Positions 54,368 to 60,776 of a stretch of 64,000 nt of DNA are shown here, piece by piece. The DNA is from Thalassoroseus pseudoceratinae (GTDB taxonomy: Bacteria > Planctomycetota > Planctomycetia > Planctomycetales > Planctomycetaceae). Each line of letters begins with the position of its first letter. The stretch's first letter is position 1. Below the pieces are notes generated by a model. The model searched no databases and was not told where the DNA came from. It worked only from the letters and a program-made list of their open reading frames with translations. Location: assembly GCF_011634775.1 (NCBI RefSeq), contig NZ_JAALXT010000003.1, positions 744,001 through 808,000 on the forward strand, given 5' to 3'. A program made the position numbers and the translations under genes.

Positions 54368-55759
54368 ATGTCGCTGTGGAAAATCGGATGCTGGGTTTCT
54401 CTGTTCAGTTTGTTGGGAGTGCTTGGCCCTTTCGAACGTTCGGCAACTGCGAACGCAAGTGGCCGTCGGTCGGAACGCATGGTCCGCATTGTCTGGCAGG
54501 ACCGCGAAGAAAAGACGTTGCGTTGGGGGGAGTTCGTGCAGGTTGGTCCCCGACTGCTGTTCCGAACGGGCGGCGAAGTGCAAGGCTTCCCCTCGTTGAA
54601 AAAAGAGCGTCAAGAACTCGTTCAGATGCAACGGATGGAGGATATCCTTGTCGTTGGGGTCCGCGACGATGATGACGGACAGTTTCAGAGTGGTTGGGCA
54701 GCGGTGGATCTCGGAGTCGATGAGATTCCGCACGGAGATCACTCCGACTACGAATATCGAAACCATCCTCGAGTCCTGGCGACTCAACTCGACAAGTCTC
54801 AAGGGAATCCCGCTCATCTCTATCTCTATGACGGGCAGTTTTATCTCGCGAACGATCGGCTCGATGGGTTTACCCGATTCGTGCCAAAGGCTCTCCGCGG
54901 TCCGGTGGAGGGGCGACGGGGAACGTTTTATCGAGGTGGCGGCGGACACATCACATTGGCAGCGGTCGATAACCAAGTCGCCTATTCGACATGGATCGGA
55001 GGCGGGGCAACGAACGGGCAGGTCGATGTGGTCGACCTTTCGAAAAATGGGGAAAAGGCAATCGCCTATTCCTTCCATCTGCCTTCCGGCGGGCTGCATG
55101 GGGCCATCGCCAATAGCGGCCGCGTCTTTTTCGCACCGTCGGACGGCATCTACTGGGTCGATGCCGATCTGAATTTGCAGTCCACTGCTGAAACGGTCAA
55201 ACCAAATCATCTTTCACTGGGTGAGGACGCAGAATCAGATCGTCCACTCAGAACCGGTGCCTTCGTTAACCATCGCAATTGGGTGATGTTCACAACAGGG
55301 AAAATGGATCAATCCGCATTGTGTCTCGTCGATGCGGCGGCTTCCAAACCGAAGGTGATCAAGGTTCCGATTAAGACCGCCGATGGCCTTTCATTGATCA
55401 CACCGGAAACCGTTGTCGCTGCCAATGGGAAACGCTACGCCTTCGTGTTCCAGAACAAGAAGGAAGGCGAGGTCCGTGAAAAACTCACGATTATTGACCT
55501 CGACCCCAACCGAGACCGCGACTTCTCCGACGCGGCGATTGCCAAAACTCTCGATGTTGGTGCGAGTCAGGTGGAAGGACACTATGGCCACCATTCCATC
55601 GCGTTCGACGACGACAAACGCTTTGGCATCTTGACGAATCCCGGTGATGGAGAAATCTGGCTTCTTTCGCTCAATACGTTGTCCGTCATCGGCAAGCACA
55701 AGGTTGGTGGAATGCCCACGAAAGTGTTAGCTGTCGGCGGTGAGGCTAGCAAACACTGA
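54368..55759 (+). CDS. secreted beta-propeller protein, possible metallochaperone
   Basis: A 463-residue exported protein. The ATG at 54368 is preceded by GAGAAGGAC and begins a signal peptide (MSLWKIGCWVSLFSLLGVLG). The mature part is a beta-propeller with blades such as SGGLHGAIANSGRVFFAPSD and HHSIAFDDDKRFGILTNPGD. His-containing loops stand out: IPHGDHSDYEYRNHP (about 118-132) and EGHYGHHS (about 402-409). The overall style recalls the periplasmic zinc chaperone AztD, which is also a propeller with His/Asp metal loops, but resemblance is by eye and weak. It is divergent from the ABC permease across 132 bases and lies 21 bases before the ABC ATPase, so it is likely part of the same transport system. 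Confidence 0.8.
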   Translation: MSLWKIGCWVSLFSLLGVLGPFERSATANASGRRSERMVRIVWQDREEKTLRWGEFVQVGPRLLFRTGGEVQGFPSLKKERQELVQMQRMEDILVVGVRDDDDGQFQSGWAAVDLGVDEIPHGDHSDYEYRNHPRVLATQLDKSQGNPAHLYLYDGQFYLANDRLDGFTRFVPKALRGPVEGRRGTFYRGGGGHITLAAVDNQVAYSTWIGGGATNGQVDVVDLSKNGEKAIAYSFHLPSGGLHGAIANSGRVFFAPSDGIYWVDADLNLQSTAETVKPNHLSLGEDAESDRPLRTGAFVNHRNWVMFTTGKMDQSALCLVDAAASKPKVIKVPIKTADGLSLITPETVVAANGKRYAFVFQNKKEGEVREKLTIIDLDPNRDRDFSDAAIAKTLDVGASQVEGHYGHHSIAFDDDKRFGILTNPGDGEIWLLSLNTLSVIGKHKVGGMPTKVLAVGGEASKH

Positions 55760-55780
55760 TGCTGAAAGGTTGACGGTCAA

Positions 55781-56497
55781 ATGCTTGAAGCCAAAGACCT
55801 GACGAAAACGTTTGGCAGCGTCACAGCGTTGGATCAGTTGAATCTGCATGTACGCTCCGGGGAGATATATTGCCTCCTCGGAGCCAACGGAGCGGGAAAG
55901 ACAACAACGTTGAGTCTATTCCTAGGATTCATCCGACCGACATCCGGCGAAGCGATTGTGAACGGGAGAATCGTGGAACGGTTTCCCATCGAAACAAAAC
56001 GAGATCTCGCCTATATTCCCGAAGTCGTCCATCTCTATCGACATCTCACAGGCATCGAGAATCTAAAATACTTTGCGGAATTGGCAGGTCGACGCCGGCT
56101 GACTCGAAAGGTGTTGTTAGAGTTCCTCACGCGTGCCGGTTTTCCAGTGGAGGCTGCCGACAAGCGACTCGGGAATTACTCCAAAGGGATGCGGCAAAAA
56201 GTCGGAATCGCGATCGCATTGGTCAAAGAGGCCAAGGCGCTATTGCTCGATGAACCGATCTCTGGGCTGGACCCGGCTGGGGCGAACGATTTCTTGAGAA
56301 TCTTGGAGTCGGTGCGGGATCAAGGAGTGGCCGTCTTAATGTCGACACATGACTTGTTTCGCGCTCGCGCAATCGCCGACCGGATTGGCATCATGCGGGC
56401 AGGTACGTTAGTCGAATCATTGTTGCCGGCTGAGACTTCGCTTCTCGATCTGGAGACGATCTACCATCAATCGGTCGCTAGTTCTGCCATCTCTTAA
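55781..56497 (+). CDS. ABC transporter ATP-binding protein
   Basis: A 238-residue ABC ATPase. Walker A is LLGANGAGKTTT, the signature is NYSKGMRQKVGIAIAL, Walker B is ALLLDEPISGLDPAG and the H-loop His is in MSTHDLFRARA. The sequence type (GEIYCLLGANGAGKTTTLSL, ending near residue 215 with LETIYHQSV) is that of ATPases serving ABC-2 permeases. It follows the propeller gene by 21 bases. Its partner is most likely the double permease encoded on the opposite strand at 51299-54235, since no other ABC permease lies nearby. Confidence 0.94.
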   Translation: MLEAKDLTKTFGSVTALDQLNLHVRSGEIYCLLGANGAGKTTTLSLFLGFIRPTSGEAIVNGRIVERFPIETKRDLAYIPEVVHLYRHLTGIENLKYFAELAGRRRLTRKVLLEFLTRAGFPVEAADKRLGNYSKGMRQKVGIAIALVKEAKALLLDEPISGLDPAGANDFLRILESVRDQGVAVLMSTHDLFRARAIADRIGIMRAGTLVESLLPAETSLLDLETIYHQSVASSAIS

Positions 56498-56501
56498 ATG
56501 A

Positions 56502-56687
56502 ATGGCGACACGATTACAGAATTGTTGGATTGAGTTAGGCAACTGGATTGGCATAGGAACGTTAGTGATCATCGCCTTTTGGGCGGCGGTCGCGGTCGTC
56601 TATCCACAGTTTGCTAATTCCGAGCATCAGCACGGACGGAAGTCGAAAGGTGTCACGTGCTGCCACGCGCTCGGCAGTGTTTCATGA
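56502..56687 (+). CDS. possible small membrane protein after ABC ATPase
   Basis: A 61-residue candidate with one membrane helix (NWIGIGTLVIIAFWAAVAVV, then YPQF) and a short His-containing tail (NSEHQHGRK) followed by two adjacent Cys. It begins four bases after the ABC ATPase stop, within reach of translational coupling. No family is recognised, and the tail of the frame is less protein-like, so it could also be a degenerate remnant. The helix plus the His/Cys tail would fit a small accessory subunit of a metal transporter, but this is only a suggestion. Confidence 0.45.
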   Translation: MATRLQNCWIELGNWIGIGTLVIIAFWAAVAVVYPQFANSEHQHGRKSKGVTCCHALGSVS

Positions 56688-56862
56688 TCAGGAGATCAGT
56701 CATCGGCCTGATGCGATCACATCGTCGTTGACGGCGTCCGGGTCTGATTCCGTGAGAATATTGAAACGAAGCGGCTCAAGCGAAGAAAAATTCATGCATT
56801 TGCGGTTACGTGAAATCAACTGATGGACAGCACATGCCTGACATTCACAAAGATGTTAACGA

Positions 56863-57279
56863 CTACTTTAGGACCTCGGCACAATCGGGGCAGCGACCGC
56901 GAATTGTGATTTGCTCGATCTGAAAACCCGCTGGAACAATGCCATCCGTAGCACATTGCGATAGGCGGAGCACTCGTCCACACCCAACACAAAGGTAGTA
57001 CGGTTGGACCGCTGTGTTACGAGCATCGACGAGTTCGAATCGCAGAAGACGATCACCCAGTTCTCGCTGAATGACCAGGCCCGCTTCGTTGAAACTTTCT
57101 AGCGTGCGGTACACTGTCGATTGATCAAACCCGTGTTCGGCAACAGCGTTTTCAATTTCTGCGGCCGTTTGCGGTCCTGGCATGGCAACTAGGTGCCGGA
57201 GGATTGCCACCCGGGCGACCGTCCGCCGCAAGTTGTGTTGACGCAATAACTCCGTCAACTCACCGATATTGTTAGTCAC
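56863..57279 (-). CDS. Fur-family transcriptional regulator (atypical metal site)
   Basis: A 138-residue regulator of the Fur superfamily. The winged-helix part is present: LLRQHNLRRTVARVAILRHL, then EIENAVAEHGFDQSTVYRTL, then FNEAGLV. The dimerisation part has two Cys pairs of the structural zinc site (LCVGCGRV and RCPDC). The sensory His cluster normally preceding the first pair (HHxH-L-x-C) is replaced: DARNTAVQPYYLCVGCG. It may therefore not sense the usual Fe or Zn, or may use other ligands. Translation probably starts at GTG 57279, which overlaps the permease stop by eight bases; no ATG lies near. It is the last gene of the MerC-lipoprotein-permease operon and likely controls it. Confidence 0.85.
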   Translation of the reverse strand: MTNNIGELTELLRQHNLRRTVARVAILRHLVAMPGPQTAAEIENAVAEHGFDQSTVYRTLESFNEAGLVIQRELGDRLLRFELVDARNTAVQPYYLCVGCGRVLRLSQCATDGIVPAGFQIEQITIRGRCPDCAEVLK

Positions 57280-58813
57280 CGGACAGCTCTTCCCGATAGG
57301 CGAACAGCATTCGGCGATAGGCATTGCTGACGGCAGTCGTCGCATCCCAGACCTCTTCCTCGGTGCCGTCTTCGAGTTCATGTTCGAGGAGTTCAAGTTT
57401 GAACCGCAGGATTTCCGATTTGAGTCGATGATATTTCGGCAGGCTTCCCTTCCGAATCGTGACTCCGACTTGTAATCGGCGGGTCCAGTCATCCCAGACA
57501 GCGATCCAATACTCGGCATGGCTGTGATTCCCGCTACGGGCAGCGGACAGAGCTTCTCCCTGCGCGATTCGCATCTCCTCGAAGATCTCGTCCGCTGGCG
57601 GATAGTACGCGTAGCAACCGACAATGCTCATCGCGACCAGCCCAACAAGTGCAACGAACCCCAACACCGGTGCTGGCACAACGATGTCGAACTTGTCGAC
57701 TTGTTTCTCTGCTCCCGATTCCAACCACGCTTCTGTTTTGCGTTTGGGATCGAAGACGTTAAACCCGATCCCCAAGAGAACAAGCGCTGCGAGGAAACCA
57801 AGACCGATCAACTCGTGTGCCTGAGCGTCTCCATCTAGTTTGGACCAGACCTGCTGGGCCGGGTTGGCGACTCCTTCCGTGAACGGCTGGCAGTAAATGT
57901 CGAAAGCGTGAGTATGATCGGACGCTTCGATCTCTGTGGGGTACAATGGTTTTTCGACCGCATAAGCAATCCCCAATACAACGACAACCAGCGTACTCAG
58001 CCAGGTGAATGCCCGTCCGAATCCGTATTGCCGAACCATCCAAACTAGTAAACCGAGATTGAGTCCCGTGCCCAATGCCAACAATACGAACGCCGCGCCG
58101 ACCGAGTTGCCATGCTGGAACATCATCCCCAGTTGCGACATCGCCAGCATCGGCGTGGCGTAGACCGGAATCGCAACGCCGGTCATGACCAATGGCGCGT
58201 AATGGTTGTCCCCGTTGACGGCATGCTGCATCGAACCGGGGGGCAATGCGAAACTTAGCAGCACCGTGCCACAGAGTCCGATCAGAATGTAGATTGCCGA
58301 CGGCCCCGCTGCTTCCCGGACCGCAGCGAGTAGAATCGAAGCCATCCGCTTCAATCCATAAGATGTGGGGGCGGGTGGTGGTTCGGGAGCGGTCGTCTGA
58401 GGGAAGATTCGGTCCCAGGCCATGCCAATGAGTGTCACCACGACGAGCGAACAGGCGGCGAATGCAAAAATCACCAGCGGTTCCGAGAGCGTCAAACCGT
58501 AGAGTAGCGATAGCGGATTGAACAAGGGCGCTGACAACGCGAACGCTAAGATCGTACCGCCAGACAAACCGACGCGACGCATTTCTCGGATGATCGGAAT
58601 CACGCCGAGCGAACAAACCGGCAGCAACATCCCCACTGCCCAGGCTTGCGGGAGTGATCGCCAGGAATTGCCACCGAACAACCGGCGGGTGTTCTCGTAG
58701 CCCAAGAGCCTTCGCAGAATTCCAGCAACGAACAGACCGACGACGATTGTCGGGGCGGCTTGCAACAACGCTTGGCCGAATCGCAAGCCACCTCCCCAGA
58801 GCAGAATTTCCAT
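57272..58813 (-). CDS. COG0701-type permease (predicted metal efflux)
   Basis: A 513-residue polytopic membrane protein of the COG0701 permease group, members of which (SO_0444 family) export Cu/Zn or arsenic-type ions. Signature: LLPVCSLGVIPIIREMRRVG followed by LSGGTILAFALSAPLFNPLS, with the conserved Cys in the first segment. A second repeat half occurs around GPSAIYILIGLCGTVLLSFA and VAIPVYATPMLAMSQLG. Between and after these are His-containing loops (EASDHTHAFDIYC) and a cytoplasmic Glu/Arg-rich helical tail (about 420-513) that is unusual for the family. The ATG shares one base with the TAA of the lipoprotein gene, and its stop overlaps the Fur-family start, so all are tightly coupled. 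Confidence 0.88.
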   Translation of the reverse strand: MEILLWGGGLRFGQALLQAAPTIVVGLFVAGILRRLLGYENTRRLFGGNSWRSLPQAWAVGMLLPVCSLGVIPIIREMRRVGLSGGTILAFALSAPLFNPLSLLYGLTLSEPLVIFAFAACSLVVVTLIGMAWDRIFPQTTAPEPPPAPTSYGLKRMASILLAAVREAAGPSAIYILIGLCGTVLLSFALPPGSMQHAVNGDNHYAPLVMTGVAIPVYATPMLAMSQLGMMFQHGNSVGAAFVLLALGTGLNLGLLVWMVRQYGFGRAFTWLSTLVVVVLGIAYAVEKPLYPTEIEASDHTHAFDIYCQPFTEGVANPAQQVWSKLDGDAQAHELIGLGFLAALVLLGIGFNVFDPKRKTEAWLESGAEKQVDKFDIVVPAPVLGFVALVGLVAMSIVGCYAYYPPADEIFEEMRIAQGEALSAARSGNHSHAEYWIAVWDDWTRRLQVGVTIRKGSLPKYHRLKSEILRFKLELLEHELEDGTEEEVWDATTAVSNAYRRMLFAYREELSGD

Positions 58814-59274
58814 TATTCGGTTTCGCCTTTTTCGGTGCCTTTAAGTGGTGTTAGCGTCTCGGCCGTTGTGGCGAGTTTTGTAGTCAATTCATCTTGTGAA
58901 TCCGCAGACTCAGTTGTGTACTGTTCTAACTGCCGTGAGAGTTCCGACGCGACGGCATCAACTTCTTCCCAGTGACGGCGTCGCATGTCGCTGTCGGCGG
59001 CGATCTCCGGCAACCAGTTAACAATGTCCTTCAATTCGGACAGTTCATGTTCGTCTGATGCGGAACTGGATGACGTTTCCAGTTCTTGGATTCGGTCTTG
59101 AATCGAATCGACCGCGGCCGAGAAATTCGGCGGCTTATGTTCGGGTACGTGATGCTCAAGGTGTTCTTCTTCGGCGTGGCTGGACGATTCACCGGCATGA
59201 GGATCCGAACCGCACCCACACACCGAGAAAACCAACAGCCCGTAAATTGCTATTGGAAAGACAACAGTTTTCAT
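58813..59274 (-). CDS. His-rich lipoprotein of metal operon
   Basis: A 153-residue predicted lipoprotein. The signal peptide ends in VFSVCGC with Cys at about residue 19-21. The N-terminal part of the mature protein is His/Glu-rich (SSSHAEEEHLEHHVPEHKPP), suggesting metal binding. The rest is a helical bundle (SIQDRIQELETSSSSASDEH, DMRRRHWEEVDAVASELSRQ). The start ATG overlaps the stop of the MerC-like gene (ATGA) and its TAA overlaps the permease ATG, so all three are co-translated. A role as periplasmic metal buffer feeding the efflux permease is likely but inferred. Confidence 0.85.
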   Translation of the reverse strand: MKTVVFPIAIYGLLVFSVCGCGSDPHAGESSSHAEEEHLEHHVPEHKPPNFSAAVDSIQDRIQELETSSSSASDEHELSELKDIVNWLPEIAADSDMRRRHWEEVDAVASELSRQLEQYTTESADSQDELTTKLATTAETLTPLKGTEKGETE

Positions 59275-59759
59275 CGCGGTTTCCTTGAACGGGCCTGTCG
59301 CTTCAACGTCTGGGACTGACAGTAACCGGCCCAGTAACGGTTCAAACCATGTGCTGCCAGTAGCAAGACGCCCCCCAGCGGAGTGATGACTGGGCCGACG
59401 AACAGCGAAAACTGATCCCTACGACAAAGCGGATCGGACGGCATCCCAGAACAACATGGATCGGACAAAACAAACGCCGAGAACAATTGCAGCAACAATC
59501 CACCAGTTGCCAAACCGACCACAAGTCGTCGCCGATGGTGCCAATAGCTAGGAAGAAATGCGAGCAACGAGATCATCAGCGATACCATCGCGAACATTTG
59601 ATGAAAGATTGCTCCCTCACTCGCGAGTGCCTCTGTATTTGGTAGAAACGTGACGAGAATCGGCATCGCCACGCAATGCGCCAGACACAATCCGGCGAAC
59701 AGCATTCCGATTCCGTCGGCTTCGCCCAGATCATGGCCCGACGGTTTCTTTTTGGACAT
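59271..59759 (-). CDS. MerC-domain membrane protein
   Basis: A 162-residue membrane protein with four helices of the MerC family. The signature is DGIGMLFAGLCLAHCVAMPI, with two Cys in GLCLAHC that in MerC bind mercury. Further Cys occur in LSDPCCSGMPSDPLCRR. In the absence of merA or merR nearby, a role in uptake or handling of another soft metal is more likely. The start at 59759 is preceded by AAGGGAT. The gene follows the MoxR gene by 23 bases and overlaps the next gene by four bases, so it is co-transcribed with both. Confidence 0.85.
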   Translation of the reverse strand: MSKKKPSGHDLGEADGIGMLFAGLCLAHCVAMPILVTFLPNTEALASEGAIFHQMFAMVSLMISLLAFLPSYWHHRRRLVVGLATGGLLLQLFSAFVLSDPCCSGMPSDPLCRRDQFSLFVGPVITPLGGVLLLAAHGLNRYWAGYCQSQTLKRQARSRKPR

Positions 59760-59782
59760 CGACGATCCCTTAACCAGTTCCC

Positions 59783-60751
59783 TCATTGTCTTTTCCGGTA
59801 ATCCGGCACGGGCACCTCGACGAGAATTTGCTCGATCACCGATTCCGCATCGCGACCGCTCACGGCCAATCGCACTCCGAGTACGTGTGGAGCGGTGTCT
59901 TGAATATCGTCGGGCGTGACGAAATTGTGTCCTCGCAGCCAAGCAAAGGCCTGAGCTGCCCGCAACCAAATCAACAATCCGCGCGGACTTAGTCCGAGTA
60001 GAACCTCAGCATGGTTTCGTGTTGCGTTCCCGAGACGGACCAGGTACTCCCGCACCGATTCCGCCACATGCACTTCCGCAACCGAACGCTGCATCCGGGA
60101 AAGTTCATCAGTGTCGAATACTCGCTGTACAGACTTCGTTTCGTTCTTCGTGTCCAACGCATCATCAAGCATTTGGAGTTCGTCCGCTTCAGCCGGATAG
60201 CCGATCGAAAGCTTCATCGCGAAGCGATCCAATTGAGCTTCCGGCAGCGGATAGGTTCCGTGATGTTCGTGCGGGTTCTGCGTTGCGATGACGAAGAAAT
60301 CGTCAGCTAAACGGTATCGCTCGCCGTCGACGGTGACCTGGCGTTCGGCCATGGCCTCCAAGAGCGCGCTCTGCGTTCGTGGGGTGGCCCGGTTGATTTC
60401 GTCGGCGAGAAGAATATCCGCGAACACCGGTCCCTGGCGGAACTCAAATTCCCGGGTCTTCTGATTGAAAATGTTGAAACCGGTGATGTCACTGGGCAGC
60501 AAGTCGGGCGTGCATTGCACACGGGCGAAACGACCACCAACGGCATCTGCCAACGCCTTCGCCAAGGTGGTCTTCCCCAATCCGGGGCGGTCTTCAATCA
60601 ACAAATGCCCGCGGGCCAGCAGACAGACCAATACTTGCTCGACCACATCCGCTTTGCCGCGAAGCACGGAGTTCAACGATCGACGCAACCGATCGATCCG
60701 TTCGGCATCTTCGACGACTTGGGGCGTGCGGTCTGTCACAACGGTTTCCAT
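59783..60751 (-). CDS. MoxR-family AAA+ ATPase
   Basis: A 322-residue MoxR-type AAA+ ATPase. Walker A is EDRPGLGKTTLAKAL, Walker B is ILLADEINRATPRTQ, followed by SALLEAMAERQVTVDG and sensor 1 FFVIATQNPHEHHGTYPLPE. The C-terminal lid domain ends in RDAESVIEQILVEVPVP. MoxR ATPases act as chaperones in maturation of complexes together with DUF58/VWA proteins, consistent with the two upstream genes. Here it is the third gene of that set, where MoxR usually comes first. The MerC-like gene begins 23 bases downstream, so this operon may extend into the metal genes. Confidence 0.95.
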   Translation of the reverse strand: METVVTDRTPQVVEDAERIDRLRRSLNSVLRGKADVVEQVLVCLLARGHLLIEDRPGLGKTTLAKALADAVGGRFARVQCTPDLLPSDITGFNIFNQKTREFEFRQGPVFADILLADEINRATPRTQSALLEAMAERQVTVDGERYRLADDFFVIATQNPHEHHGTYPLPEAQLDRFAMKLSIGYPAEADELQMLDDALDTKNETKSVQRVFDTDELSRMQRSVAEVHVAESVREYLVRLGNATRNHAEVLLGLSPRGLLIWLRAAQAFAWLRGHNFVTPDDIQDTAPHVLGVRLAVSGRDAESVIEQILVEVPVPDYRKRQ

Positions 60752-60776
60752 CAGAATTTACTCAATGAATCAATGA

